Assembly: GCA_963513935.1 (NCBI GenBank)
Contig: OY740771.1
Location: forward strand, 16,076,954 to 16,140,953
Source of the DNA: Aphrophora alni
Lineage: Eukaryota; Arthropoda; Insecta; Hemiptera; Aphrophoridae
DNA length: 64,000 bases
Direction: 5' to 3'
A program made the translations under genes and the position numbers. This document shows positions 11,500 through 24,004 of the stretch, one piece after another; the first letter of the stretch is position 1, and each line of letters opens with the position of its first letter. A model generated the notes under the pieces. The model searched no databases, was not told where the DNA came from, and saw nothing but the letters and a program-made list of their open reading frames with translations.

Positions 11500-11850
11500 C
11501 TATAAAACGTAAAGTCTGTTTGTCTATCTGTACATAAATTTTTAACTCAAGAACCGCTGATCCGATTTTCAAACTATTTTTTTAAATGTAGATATCTAGT
11601 GTATTTTTTAGAGTGACAGAATGGTGTATAATTTGAGTGCTAATAAAGTGAAATTTTTGAAATCGGTTTAGTACTTCTCGATTTATAACCACTGCTGAAA
11701 AATAGAAAAAACTTTTTTCGGCATATTTAACGCCATTTTTTTAAATTTCAGCAGCGACATATCTAATGTTAGTGGAACGAATTTTATATATGATTTAAAA
11801 ACTACTAAACTTTTGTTAGAATCGATACAGCGGTTCTTAATTTTAAACGA
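11500..11850 (+). repeat. dispersed insect repeat of the CTGATCCGATTTTC type
   Basis: Contains AAAACGTAAAGTCTGTTTG, AACCGCTGATCCGATTTTC and, 3', AGCGACATATCTAATG and ATCGATACAGCGG. Phrases of this kind are common in high-copy insect repeats. No code, terminal repeat or boundary is defined. Confidence 0.4.
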
Positions 11851-11999
11851 CTTTTGCTAGCAATTAAGGAGGTAATTCAAGTTCCCATCTGTTGGTTTGA
11901 AAAATAAAGTAAAGATGACTTAGTAAATTACTTGTTATAAATGTAATTAACCCGACATCCAATCAGCGCAGTTAGTATATTGACCTCATGAGCTCACTG

Positions 12000-12180
12000 C
12001 ATCGAGTACGGGTATCCCAAGGTATCCTAGCTGGATCTACACTTTTTAATGTAGCCTTGAATGATCCCTCTCTTCATCTTTCTATCAGGTCTCTCTTGAC
12101 CAACTCTTGTTCTCTTCTGACACTGACGATGAATATTCAAGAGCAGGGATCTTTTTGCTCTGATTTTAAGTGATTCGACA
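12000..12180 (+). mobile_element. dispersed repeat family A, partial copy
   Basis: ATCCCTCTCTTCATCTTTC, TATCAGGTCTCTCTTGACC, AACTCTTGTTCTCTTCTGAC and the following TATTCAAGAGCAGGGATC match the family A order seen at 35390, 55200, 57460 and 59700. The 61-residue reading frame here belongs to the repeat. Confidence 0.65.
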
Positions 12181-12329
12181 TCCCATCCGTTAACCGTAGT
12201 TGTCTGTAGGTACAGAAGGACGATAGCGACCACATAAATTAAGATAGGGACATCAAATTGTAAATAGTTTTTTTGTTCACATCTCGTGTGTAATTCACTT
12301 AGCACACTAAACATTTACAATTCTCCACG

Positions 12330-12560
12330 CAGTGGTACCAACCCCACAACTCCACGAGGACAAATATAAAAGTTTTTGTTAACAATGTAATTTCCAATCC
12401 TAACCTCTCAAGGAAACGTGTATTACGAGATCCGGCAGTGTCGAGTCACCTACACGAGCGTAGCGAGCAGCTTCGAGGCCCGCTAGGGTCGAGACACTGA
12501 TAGGAGCGAAGCGAGTGGAGACTTTTTAATATATACACATCTACTCCCTAACTGGCCTAG
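12330..12560. repeat. dispersed repeat family D, copy 2
   Basis: Matches 8735-8870 in block order: ACCAACCCCAC, GAGGACAAATA, TCCTAACCTCTCAA, TATTACGAGATCC, then two ACACGAGCGTAGCGAG-like motifs (12451 and near 12500). It has one internal duplication that copy 1 lacks. Confidence 0.6.
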
Positions 12561-12719
12561 ACGACGTCAGTAGAGGATCTGCTTGTATGATAGGGCTGGG
12601 TAAGTACCATGATGGCCTCATCAACGTCTTTTATAAAGCGATGATGACAGAGGTTTTCCGCCTTTAAACAAAAGGGAAAATAAAGAACAATATTCATGAA
12701 CCAAGCAGTAACTGTAAAT

Positions 12720-12785
12720 TATAGCTACTGTAAACTGGGACACCACTCACAGGGAGAAATAATAAAAGTTAAATGATTTATGTCT
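12720..12785 (-). repeat. dispersed repeat piece, inverted relative to 4556-4612
   Basis: GGAGAAATAATAAAAGTTAA with ATGATTTATG and GGACACCACTCAC is the reverse complement of the sequence just left of the 174-bp satellite. Confidence 0.6.
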
Positions 12786-12959
12786 GGTTTGCTTATTGAG
12801 TTGTTATTTACCGTACTAACAGATATATTATCTCATACCCCCCCATACTTTTACTTCTGGTGTGGAATTCATTGGAAGCGTAAACAATCCGACTATGGTA
12901 TTTTATTCTAATACACGTTGATTTGTTTCTCTTGTTGTTTAGAAGAAATAAACCTCTCC

Positions 12960-13195
12960 GTTTTCATCGCCTTATTAAGGAAAGAAGAAGAATATAGAAT
13001 TTAAAAATCCTACCCCACGAATACACTAATAGCGTAAGTGTCGGAAGAAAACAAAAGTTGGTCAAAACAGACCGGATAGGAAAGACGAAAGAGAGGGATT
13101 TAATCCAAGACTACATTACAAAAGGTGTAGATACAGCTAGGTACCCTCGGGATTGCTCACTAAAGTATGCCCCTGAGGGTCCAGGAGGTTAATTC
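12960..13195 (-). mobile_element. dispersed repeat family A copy
   Basis: A longer copy on the minus strand: head CCTCAGGGGCATACTTTAG, TACCTAGCTGTATC, GATTAAATCCCTCTC, then the GACCAACTTTTGTTTTC block and an AGAAGAAG-rich end. It aligns by eye with 28850-29125. Confidence 0.65.
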
Positions 13196-13199
13196 ACGT

Positions 13200-14180
13200 T
13201 AATACAAATATACAAGTTACATGAAATATATATCGTTTTAGAGGAAATTACAAGAAACAAGTGTAACTGTCGGTTAAAAACTAACTTATTTGTATAACCT
13301 TTTAAAACTAAAAAAGGTATTCAAATGAAAGCATAAAATTTGTGTGAGGGATAAAAATTTCACATTTTTTATTTTACATTTGACGTTATTTTTTTAACTA
13401 TTGCTCGTTATATCTAATATACATCATGTTTATTATTTTGCTGCGCGTCCATTATAACTAGCTTGAGCATCCGCTCCCATCCTTAACCTTAAATATATTG
13501 ATTAACCTTCATACATTAATCAGCCTAGGCGTGAAAAATTTAATTCCTAAATTTTTTAATGATTAGTAAACACATTTGATTGTCACTACGTAACAATCAC
13601 ACAAACAAAATATAAATACGAAAATGACAAATCAAATGGACAAGACCATTTCGATTGCCATATGACAATGCCTCTGCAGGAGTAAAATGACACCAGCGCA
13701 ACATCAGGGCACGGGAGATTTGTGAATTACTAGCAACTTTGCGCAGCGGTTTTTGCACAAAATAGTCCTACTTTCATTTCCAAGGGCGGGAAAACTCGAA
13801 GTAGACGTTAGGTAAGACTACTACTACGCATGCGTGTAAATCTCTGCTAGTCTTATCATTTGCCATCCTATCTTGAAGTTCTATTTGTTTATATTTTCAA
13901 TTCACTACGTATTCCCGCTATTGACCTTCACATTTGCTTAGTTTACACATATTTATCCTATCAATAAATCTAACCTTTACTCAGTCGATTTTATAAATGT
14001 TTCTATTTGTAAATTTAACACTTTGATAAAGTGGTATTCAATTGTCGGCGTAATAAACTTTCCAATATATATTGGATATATTATTAAGCACATAAGGTCG
14101 ACAAAAAACAGGTTTCGTTCAGGTTTTTAAAGATATAAAATAGTGATTCTTTATTTTAATAAGGTTTAATTTCACATTAT
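13200..14180. other. no gene recognised
   Basis: AT-rich non-coding sequence. No reading frame of note and no clear repeat family. Confidence 0.35.
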
Positions 14181-14182
14181 TT

Positions 14183-14507
14183 GTGTATAATAATAAATAG
14201 AGAACGTTTCGAGAGAATAAATCAACTCCCGTTATCAAGTGGTAAAATTAAAAACACCGATAGCATGTTTGGATTTAATCTGACTACAGTAAATGCGGAC
14301 TTACGGGTCTTTTTTCTTCTTTTTTTACAAGGAGACATGCATTTAGTCTTAGTTTTGACTAGCTTTAGCCCTGGGTTTCTTTATTCAATTTAGTTTTAGT
14401 TTCTAAAATGGCTACTGTCGTGTTTTTTTCTCTTTCATTTTTCATATTCTAGGTTTATCACTTGATAACGGAAGTTGATTTATACTCTCGAAACGTCGTG
14501 TATAAGT
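14183..14507. repeat. foldback repeat, Penelope terminal-repeat-like
   Basis: The left arm (14205-14242, CGTTTCGAGAGAATAAATC...) and right arm (14456-14505) are reverse complements with a few changes, separated by about 215 bases. The right arm reads CTTGATAACGG, then CTCGAAACGTCGTGTA, matching the GAAAC-loop-GTA end of the hammerhead-like motif. The 70-residue frame inside has no recognised domain. Confidence 0.55.
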
Positions 14508-14509
14508 TT

Positions 14510-15225
14510 TTGTAATATACAATGATGTCAAATCTCCGATTAAACCATATTAATAACAGGTTTACTACTCTCTTTTTTGCTTTTTTCTAAGCAAAAGCAA
14601 TTCCATCGTTGCCAATCATACATCAAAAACAATAATAACTCTATAAGGTTAGAGAAAGAAAATGGGTTTATATGAAATTAAGACTAAGGTTTAGAACATA
14701 CGTAATCGATAAGTGAAATCTGGCAACAGTGTAACGTATTTCTCCTCCAACTTCTTTCAAGGGAGCTTTCCTCAATTTTGTCGACGTTATGAACGGTGTT
14801 AGTAACCACATATAATGCTAAGGTCGACACTCGTAAGTTTGCTAAGAACTAAAATGTCGACAAAATAAATTTTTGTTCCTATTTTTCAAGTAAATACATT
14901 TTACAAAATTAAAATTAAGTATTTTTTCCTCTTCTATTTTTGTCGATGTTTTTTTCTCATCCTTGTACATTTTATTGACGTAAAATTCAGCATTATAGCA
15001 ATCCGGTTTTAGAAACTGGTCTTTTACATTGTCAGTACAGTCACAATAAAAAGCTGTAATAACGAATGCTTTGGTTATTTTATTAATTTTCTTTGTAAAT
15101 TAATGTAGCAAGTTGCGTCTCGGAACATTGCAGGGGTCCAGTTCCGATTTGTACAGTATATTGTTGCAAATTCAGAAGGGAAAAAACAGGTAGGGTACTG
15201 TGGTAGTAGCTCAAGAGTTATAAAT
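14510..15225. other. no gene recognised
   Basis: AT-rich non-coding sequence before the CT microsatellite. Confidence 0.35.
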
Positions 15226-15227
15226 CT

Positions 15228-15391
<164 letters not shown>

Positions 15392-15399
15392 TCTTTAAT

Positions 15400-16410
15400 T
15401 TCAGCTTCCTGTTAGTTTAAATATAAGTTACTGTTAATTATTTTGAATTGTTCATTGTATTTTAAATGTATAATTATTTAATGGGGATAGGTGGTAGAGG
15501 GTATATATAGTCATGACCTCGTCTCAAAATAAAGACAATAATTTAATCAATTTAAAAAAATCTCTCTACAGTAACTTGACAGCAAACCTGGTGCTAAGAC
15601 AGCAGCATGGGTGGCCAAATTTCTTCGTGTGCTTTGTATTTCCAATAGGTTATGATTACCCTTTTAATAATAAACGTTAATGGCTCAAATTTGACCTCGG
15701 GCAATGTTGAATCTATTATTAATTGCTTTTTCGCATACCGTCTTTCTAACCAGATTTCCGTACATGTCGTTCACGTCAAACCAGATTAAAATGTCATTCT
15801 CAATCAAATAAACAATTTTCATAAAATCAATTTTCAATAAATATTCAAATTTCATTAATGGGTGACGTTGTTGTCTAGATCCGGCCCCGATTTACTTGTA
15901 AAAATGTCAAAAGATTTAAATGACAATATTTTGTTTATTAAAAAAAAATGGGCACTTTACCTTGATAAACAAATTCTTGCATATGTTCACTAGAAAGTAG
16001 GTAAAAAATATTTTGTACTCTACGACCACTTCTCATTAAGTTACAATACTTTAACTTGTTTCGAAAATGGCTAACTGTGGCCGTAAAATTGAAACTTTTC
16101 GTTGCAAATTTACGACCACCGATTTACATGTGTAAAGAAACATATTTTATCAAATTTTCGTGAAGATTTGATGATTCTAACCCCATTTGTTCCATTATTA
16201 GTGGAAAAGATATCTTAAATACACTACCATTTTGTAGTCCCTTCATATCTGAGTATTTTTATTTTTATTTTATTTATTTTTTTTTTATTCGACCCATAGC
16301 TGGAGATATTTAAAAAACAGTGGATTAATTTCCCGCTACTAATTAGGACATTTGATATATTATTAAACTAATGAAAGATGTGTGGTAGGCGAATACGATA
16401 CAAAATGGAT
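15400..16410. other. no gene recognised
   Basis: AT-rich non-coding sequence; runs of T and A only. Confidence 0.35.
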
Positions 16411-16412
16411 TG

Positions 16413-16441
<29 letters not shown>
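16411..16441. repeat. poly-T tract
   Basis: About 30 T in a row. It could be the complement of a retroposed poly-A tail, but no target duplication was found. Confidence 0.8.
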
Positions 16442-16444
<3 letters not shown>

Positions 16445-16654
16445 GCATTTATATTGCCTAATAAAGTTCTTTCATTCACAGTTTTGAGTTTTTTCTAATA
16501 GCCTTTAATGAATTTTTAGATAGTTAATTTTCATTTTATTAGATATAATCTGAATGAAAGATGAATTTATAATGTTGGTTCAATTCTTAGAGGGATAATC
16601 AAGGTTCTAGATAAAACAATCTACTCAGCTGTTTTTATCACTAGATTGTAAAAC

Positions 16655-16800
16655 AATATTGAGCTTGACTTAATAGAATAAAACAGTTTAGTTGTTGTAC
16701 CTCGTGCATCACTGAAGATGGCGACTTTGTTGTTGAAACGCGTTTGAATAAAATAAACGTACTATTTGGGTGAATTTGTGTTCAGTTTTATTCTAGACAT
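16655..16800 (+). repeat. Penelope-like terminal repeat with intact hammerhead-like core
   Basis: Begins TTGAGCTTGACTTAATAG and ends CAGTTTTATTCTAG, matching the arms of the foldback at 8470-8722. At 16712 it reads CTGAAGA, then GGCGAC-TTT-GTTGTT (a G-U rich hairpin), GAAAC at 16735, GC, GTT. All seven CUGANGA bases and GAAA are present. One extra U separates the core from the hairpin, which departs from the textbook hammerhead. Confidence 0.5.
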
Positions 16801-16804
16801 AGAT

Positions 16805-17685
16805 TGTTATTTAAAACACTTAATATACAAAAATTATCTCTTTGGATCATTTAAATAGAATGTCCTACAACCTTTTTTCCCCTTCTTCTTACTAGAGACT
16901 TTCTTTTCCTCCTAATTGATGGTTCTTGTTTTTTTTTTCTTTTAAACTCGTGATTTATAATGTGAAATTACTGTTCATTGCATAAATTATTTATATGGAG
17001 ACAAAATATGAATGATATTTTATATCTACCGTAATTTGGGTTTTGATGAAATGGGTTTTTTTTTGGTAGGTGATAATAAATATATTCAAGTGGGTGATTT
17101 TCATGCATGTATGGTCTTGTAAGTTTGTAATTTCGCTATTTTTACACTATCTTACTAGGAAATTTTATTCTCAAAAACTTTTGTCATCAACAAATTTTGA
17201 TAAAACTCATAGAAAAAATGCCAGCTATCATTATAGACTATTTGTTAACAGGCTGTGAAATGAATATTACAAAATGTTAATTAATACATTGCTTGTGTAA
17301 TTAGAGTAAATGTCAGTTGTATACTGCACTGTAGTAATTTGTCACATGTTTTCAAATTAACTTAATCACTCTCATTATTATCAATCTAATAACTGAATCT
17401 AATAATTTGTTTATCGTTTGTCATGCAAAACTATTGAACAAAAAACGAGTGTATTTACCTAACCTTTTTCTTGTTGACAATTGTGTTTTAGAAATAAACT
17501 GTACCACTACTCTTTTTCACTCACCTAACTGCAAATCCGAATACAAACCAAATATAAGTTAGTATTCTTCTCCCTCCTGAAAAATCTCTACTTGTACGTT
17601 AGGGTCAAAAACACTGCACTTAATTTCTCACTCACGCATCCTCAAAACCAAATAAAAACAGACCGTAACTAATCGTCACCAAAAA
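16805..17685. other. no gene recognised
   Basis: AT-rich; the 62-residue frame at 17070-17258 shows no family features. Confidence 0.35.
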
Positions 17686-17689
17686 TGTC

Positions 17690-18560
17690 AGATAGTTGTC
17701 AATTAAAAAGTGGAAGTGAAGAATGAACCCCTACTTTGAGCATAGGTTAGGTTACGTTAGGTTAGATTGGATTAGGTTAAATTCCTTCGCGTAAATATAT
17801 TGGTTTAAATTAAGCTTTTAATGTCATAGATAGTTGTCAATTAAAAAGTGGAAGTGAAATATGAACCCCTACTTTGAGCATAGGTTAGGTTACGTTAGGT
17901 TAGGTTAAGTTAGGTTAGATTGGATTAGGTTAAAGTCCTTCGCGTAAATTATATTGGATTAAATTAAGCTTTTAATGTCATAGATAGTTGTCAATTAAAA
18001 AAGTGGAAGTGAAATATGAACCCCTACTTTAAGCATAGGTTAGGTTAGATTACGTTAGGTTAGATTGGATTAGGTTAAAGTCCTTCGCGTAAATTATATT
18101 GGATTAAATTAAGCTTTTAATGTCATAGATAGTTGTCAATTAAAAAAGTGGAAGTGAAATATGAACCCCTACTTTGAGCATAGGTTAGGTTACGTTAGGT
18201 TAGGTTAAGTTAGGTTACGTTAGGTTAGATTGGATTAGGTTAAAGTCCTTCGCGTAAATTATATTGGATTAGATTAAGCTTTTAATGTCATAGATAGTTG
18301 TCAATTAAAAAAGTGGAAGTGAAATATGAACCCCTACTTTGAGCATAGGTTAGGTTACGTTAGGTTAGGTTAAGTTAGGTTACGTTAGGTTAGATTGGAT
18401 TAGGTTAAAGTCCTTCGCGTAAATTATATTGGATTAGATAAAGTTTTTAATGTCATAGATAGTTGTCAATTAAAAAAGTGGAAGTGAAATATGAACGCCT
18501 ACTTTGAGCTCAGGTTAGGTTAGATTAGGTTAAAGTCCTCAAGCTTTTAATGAAGACAGT
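17690..18560 (+). repeat. composite satellite with internal TTAGG tracts, 6 units
   Basis: Units begin AGATAGTTGTCAATTAAAA at 17690, 17828, 17982, 18127, 18292 and 18457. Each contains GTGGAAGTGAAATATGAAC, CCCTACTTTGAGCATA, then a variable TTAGG-like run, GATTGGATTAGGTTAAA, GTCCTTCGCGTAAAT and TTAAGCTTTTAATGTCAT. Unit length varies (138, 154, 145, 165, 165, about 100) mainly because the TTAGG run expands or shrinks. Confidence 0.9.
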
Positions 18561-18569
18561 CAATGTTTT

Positions 18570-18905
18570 AGTTTTTTTTGTTTATCAATTACTCCTGAAC
18601 CGTAATATTTTTGTACTTGCGATTTTTCACACGGGATTGGACCATTAATCTTCACAACTCACTAAAATTTTAACGAAATAGGTAGAACCGATTTTGAGAA
18701 ATGACGTGTTTTATTACAACCCCATGGTCAATTTTTGGTTTTTTACCGATAACTTAAAAACGGAGATATTTAGAGAGATAGCGACCAATAGCCTACGTTT
18801 AGTTTGGTTTACTAAGGTCACATTCGAGCAAAATTTGATCATTGTTATAATCAAATTTTTTTAATCGTAATCGTATTTTAAAATATAAATTATCCATAAA
18901 ATGAA
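18570..18905 (+). repeat. dispersed repeat, related copy at 39100-39370
   Basis: Shares the order TTGCGATTTTTCAC, ACTAAAATTTTAACGAAAT, ACCGATAACT, GGAGATA, GAGAGATAG, and TTCGAGCAAAATTTGATCA with 39100-39370. No boundary or code is defined. Confidence 0.5.
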
Positions 18906-19304
18906 AAAGTACCGAGATATGGTAAAAATATACCCACATGCAAAATTTCATTAAAATAAGTTCTGACGTTTATTTAAAATACAACAGCTTGTGTATAATA
19001 ATTATCTCTACTTGTGGGGGGGGGGGAATTCCAGTCAAAAGTGTAATATTTGTTTTTATTCTGAACTGTATAGCAATGTCAACATTTAATGTATACTTGT
19101 AGAGCATTTCCGAGAACTATGACCACCCAGAATAGCCGTCTCGGTTCTCCTGATTTTTATCTTTGGGGAATTCTTAAGTGACAGAGTGTATGCTTATCGT
19201 CTAAGAACGCTTGCACATCTCCCCAACATCACGCCAAAAATCAACAATATTAACGTCAACATATTTTTCAGAACATTTAAAAACATGAAACGACATAGAT
19301 GTGT

Positions 19305-19620
19305 ATACAGGGTGTTCCCAAAATTCATTCCAAAACTTCAGGAGCTTATTCCTCACATGAAAACAAATGCAAAAGTTAATCTAAATATAATTTTTTTAAA
19401 TGCACAATTTTCTAGCCGCCATTTTATGGTTTTAACAAAAAAAAAATCTTTTTAACGGTAAATGATACGGAATTGAAATTCTCCATGCTACTTAGTGTTA
19501 TAAAGAGTCAGTGGGAGAAAAATAATCAACCGATTTCCTGTACAAATTTCAATATAAACGTCGAATATATCAAAAACCGTTAATTTTACAAAATATGAAT
19601 TAACAAATCAGTGTTATTAT
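19305..19620 (+). mobile_element. DNA-transposon-like terminal fragment
   Basis: Starts at ACAGGGTGTTCCCAAAATTC, a common start of Tc1/mariner-type inverted repeats, and includes CTAGCCGCCATTTTATGG and CCGATTTCCTGTACAAATT. No opposite end or transposase was found. Confidence 0.4.
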
Positions 19621-20029
19621 ACTAAATTGATTTTCCTGTTTCATACTGTATTCTGTAAACAAAATTCTATATTCTAATACCGAAGTACAATTTCTACTGT
19701 GGGAGAAAGTAACTGGAATCCGTCCAACAATGTTAAATCCATTCTGCGTGTCCTAGATGCAACGATGTTGTCACCCTTGGAAGTTGACGTTACCTGCTGT
19801 TTTGAATGTCATAAACCTATATGGTGTATTCCATTACTAGGCTTATATTATTAGACTTTAAATCACGCAATCTGAAGTATGTCATGATATTATTTTTTAC
19901 GTAGGCAACTTGCTGGCAATTAACTTAAACTTAAGCTGAAAAACTTAAAATTGGGGACCGTTGTTACTTTTCTTATAACTTAAAATTTTGTTTTAAAAAA
20001 CTATTTAACTCCTTACGTAGCTCATTCCA

Positions 20030-20705
20030 GAATACCACCTGCGTCGCGTTAAATGCGTGACGTTAACGCCAACGCTCGACAATAGTGGTGACATTCTATA
20101 CGGGCGCTAAATGCGTCGCGTTGTTAGCGTCAACGCACAGCAGTGGACCTTCTATACGGGCGCTAAATGCGTCGCGCTGAGCGCGAAAACCGTCAGTTCA
20201 GTCACCAATATGGATGCTGTCCAGATCGGTGCTTTAGGTTTTCAGTACCAATTTTCATACATCGCTCTCCAATGTCGGTCCAGCACTGCGCTTTTAGTTG
20301 TTTATTGGCATAGTCTTTCGACTTAACATCAAACACTGCTGGTCTCTTCTCCATTTCAACAATAAGTTTCTCAATGTCATACATTGCTTAAGTCTAAATC
20401 AAACAATCACACACTCAGATACGCTTTAAACACCGTTTCACTCGAAAAAGTCGAAAACCACGTGACGACACCGCTACGCTGGCGCTAAAAGCGTTCGTAT
20501 AGATGCTACCCGTCTCGCGCAGCGTTGTTTGCAACGCGTTGCTAGCGCTGCCAGCAAGGCAGGCGGCGTTAATAGCGTCAACGCCGAGTGAACAGGGTAA
20601 CGCTGGGCGTAGAATGCGCTCGTATAGATGCTACAACGACTTGTATTGACTTCCAAAACGAAAAATAACGCGACGGATTCAACGCTCGTATAGAATGGGC
20701 CTTAC
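20030..20705. mobile_element. GC-rich PIF/Harbinger-like element remnant
   Basis: A GC-rich block with subterminal copies of CGCTAAATGCGTCGCG on the left and inverted GCGTTGAATCCGTCGCG-type copies on the right, plus TTCTATACGGGCG/CTCGTATAGAATG near the ends. Its right end reads GAATGGGCC followed by TTA, fitting a 3-base TWA target. The inside carries a MADF coding fragment. PIF/Harbinger elements of insects often carry a MADF/Myb-like second gene, which supports this reading. The left boundary is unclear. Confidence 0.5.
20202..20384 (-). pseudogene. MADF-domain fragment in the Harbinger-like element
   Basis: A 60-residue frame starts MYDIEKLIVEMEKRPAVFD and continues KDYANKQLKAQCWTDIGERC. 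The pattern L-I-x-x-V/M-x-x-R-P-x-x-F/W-D, then K-D-Y-x-N-K-x-L-K-x-x-x-W-x-x-I is the first half of a MADF (Myb/SANT-like) DNA-binding domain. It ends soon after and lacks the second half, so it is a truncated, probably inactive copy. Confidence 0.6.
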
Positions 20706-20711
20706 TTATAC

Positions 20712-22760
20712 ATGTCGTCAAGCGTTAAGACCTTTGAGGGAGGAGCAAGTAGACAGCCTGACCTTGAAGAAACCAATAGGGACCTTGCGGGTTTACCAAC
20801 TCGTTTCCCCACAGTGACAACACTTGGAACTGCGATTCTTTTGCAGTTACGTTCATTTAAAACGGTCGGAATTGTCATAGATACTGTATTATATTTGTAT
20901 CACAGTTGCACAGAGCATAGTTTAACGAACAATTAAAGAAAATTACACCCATAGCTGCTTTCCTTTTAGTTGTGTGAAACTTCAATTAAAACTAATATTT
21001 ATTTTTTTGTAAAGCTAAAGTTGTTTAAAAAATCAATGTCAGTACACCTGACATAGTGTTAATGTATCAGTTAGCAAAAAACTATTGTTTAACCCATAAA
21101 AAACAACGCAGACATAATAAAACTACTTATTTACGCAACTCTATTAGCAGTGCAAGACGGCGCGGCGGTAGCCTCGCTCGGGGGGTAGCCTCGTGCAGGG
21201 AGCTGTTCGAATTGACAACCGCGCTCTGCTCTTCTATTGGCTATTACCCAACGGACATGATTCGTGGCGTATAGTATAATTGAGGGCGCTTAAATTAATT
21301 TCATTATTATTTTTAATTTTAATATTTCTTAATATCTTATGATAAAAGGCAGGAAGAAAGAACATGAATATTAATATGAATTAATGCCCAAATCTTCAGA
21401 GATGTTGGTCCAAAAAGTCTCTACTCCGCCGCCGAAGACGTCGTGGATTAACTGTTTATATTGCTCTAACTTGTAGATTCTTGTAGTTTTAAATGTTATT
21501 ATGAAATTTTGAATTGTGTAAATGTGTTTGTTATATGTTCAATGAATAGAGTCTTGAAGTCTGCGTGTAGAGTTAAGTTGCTAAAATATGAAGGTGTGCA
21601 TTGTTGATTAAACGTAAACATTTTGATCGGAATCTTTGAATATTTTGTAATTTTTTGCAGTCAAATCGTTGTAAGCCAAATGGGTTTGAGCAAAGTTTTA
21701 TACATTTTAAAATTTTGACGTAGAGATTAACAGCTTTAGAATTTAGATATCAATAGAGAAGTTTGAGTTTTGATTTTATGTGATCTGTCAAGATGTAAGC
21801 ACAAATATTGTACCTTGTTGTCTTAAGTTATTTGTGGCAAGTATTTTGCTTGAGTAAAAGTGACATCATGTGATTTTGTTGAATTTATTTATATTCATCA
21901 GCGTAAGAAGTGTCTGTAAAGAGGTTATACAGAATAGGTGACAATATGGAGCCTTGTGGAAGTCCTGTTTCAATTTTTGTATTTTTCAATATTTTCAATA
22001 AAAAATCGATCCTTCAAGAATAAAATAATTGTTTAAAAGAATTTTTGTAATTTATAAAGTAAGCCTTCATGCTAAACTTTATCTAATGCTGAACTTTATT
22101 ATTAGAAATTTTCTATTTATGTTTATATTGTGTTTGGTACACATTGCTGTATAAACAAATGGTTCGCAAACCTTTACTTTTCAACAAAATATTGCCAAGA
22201 TAACTGGGTCGATTACAAGAAGAGTCGTCCATAGTTCATTTTAATTGTTTACTCGATAAGTCCAAACTAAGAACAAGGTCTTTCGACTTTCTAAATTTAA
22301 TTGAATTTTTCCGGGCAGTGGTTTTGTGTAAGTGCGTTTTTTGCAACATGAACTTATTTTGAGAAACTTTAGATTTGCGTCCAATTATGCCTGAACATGT
22401 TTACTGTTAAAATGAATAATAATTTTTTTAATGGGGGAGTGTTAATATTAAATACAAAATAATAATTAAAAAACAAAATTGTTAAAACATAATCAATAAA
22501 TAATAATTGAAACTCCCCTTATAGAGGACTGAAAACGAACTATGAGCACGCACTTTCGACAGACATCACCCTAAAAACCACTTTTTTGGGTTCAGGGGAT
22601 CTCAAAACGGTGCATATGAAAAAATTACAACATTGCATATTTTTACCATCACATAACTTTCTCTAAACTACAAATTTGTGATTGTAAAAAAAAAAAATCT
22701 TTATATTAATTGGCTTATACAACTGCCTGTTAATAATTTGGTGAACAAACTTGTCAAATA
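20712..22760. other. no gene recognised; GC-rich patch at 21130-21290
   Basis: A small GC-rich patch carries GGTAGCCTCG twice (21168 and 21186). The 74- and 72-residue frames here match nothing I know. The remainder is AT-rich. Confidence 0.35.
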
Positions 22761-22764
22761 TATA

Positions 22765-23572
22765 CAGGGTGACCCACGAAGTCGTCGCTATTTTTGAATT
22801 AATATGGAACACTCCACAAACTTGACGCTTTACAGTTATGTTACATAGATATGTACAAAAAAACTACCCTCGAGTTTAATTTTTTTACGGTTATTCAAAA
22901 TAAAATAGCGGATCAACATTAATCTTCTGGATAGAACCACTTCCTCCCTTCAGCTCTCTGTTGAATCTCGATCAGCTGACATCTCATCAGACAATATTAA
23001 CTGATCTCATAGTTTCTCATATTATTCAGACGGAAATGTGGGACTTTTCTTTCTAAAAAGATGGAGCTCCTGCTCATTATGCTGAAGCAGTTTTAAATCG
23101 AGATATTTTCAACTGTTGGATTGGTCTCTAAGATCCCCAGACTTGACTGTTTGCGATTTTTCCTACGAGGCTTTTGGAAAAAAAAAATCACCCTATAGCA
23201 ACAGATAATGAATTAATGTGGCTGATTGGAGAGGAACCACTGTCGATACCGCTGCAATTTTTCACAAGCTCTTATGACTCACTTTTTGTTTCATTGCTAC
23301 CAATGATTAACTATTGATACACGTTAATTCAAATAAAGGTAAAATTTGGATAATTAATAATTTATTACTGTTATTTTTCTTTTTTTTGTTATGTGCAAAA
23401 CAATAATTGTAATACAAATAAAATAATTTTGGTGAAATTTACCATTATTTTGTTATTCCACCATTTTGTTTTGATTGACAATACAAAAATGAAACTCGAG
23501 GGTACTTTTTTACATATCTAAGTAACATAACTGTAAAGTGTCAAGTTTGTAGTGTTCCATATGATAGTAAAC
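22765..23572 (+). mobile_element. mariner-family element, degenerate and internally deleted
   Basis: The left end CAGGGTGACCCACGAAGTCG and the block AACACTCCACAAACTTGACG are mirrored at 23490-23570 (GAGGGTACTTTTTTACAT, AACATAACTGTAAAGTGTC, AAGTTTGTAGTGTTCC). The right end is cut before the terminal bases. Between them a frame-broken relic reads like the C-terminal part of a mariner transposase: PDLTVCDFFLRGFWKK around 23137-23185 and QQLLK/NRDIF-like sequence before it. Related elements lie at 9722 and 60545. Confidence 0.75.
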
Positions 23573-23579
23573 ATAGAAG

Positions 23580-24000
23580 TTTGAACAAGGAATTGAAGTT
23601 TTTCGAGGTGTGGTCGGTGCACAGTTCATAGTCTAGATCTCGCTTTATTGTGGTTGCTAAATATTTTTGAAAAAAAAAGTCATTATAGTTGAAATATTTT
23701 TCATTAAAGAAAAATTATAAAATATTTGATAATTTACAATATCATTATTTATCTACTTTTGAAATGAAAAATTCGTTCTTACGAGGAGACTTTAACGATG
23801 GTGTAGAAGAAGAATTATATTTACAGTATTAAATTATTTGTTAAATATTTGGCGTGAAGCAACCCTGGTGTGGTAGAATATAAAATTATTTTCGTGTTTT
23901 GCTTTGTCACATATTCTTAGTATAGAGCAAGTTTTGTGATTGGTAAAAAAATATTTTTGTAGATATAGAGTATTTGTTTTGAAGACTTCTGATTTAAAAA
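23580..24000. other. no gene recognised
   Basis: AT-rich non-coding sequence. Confidence 0.3.
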
Positions 24001-24004
24001 AAAA

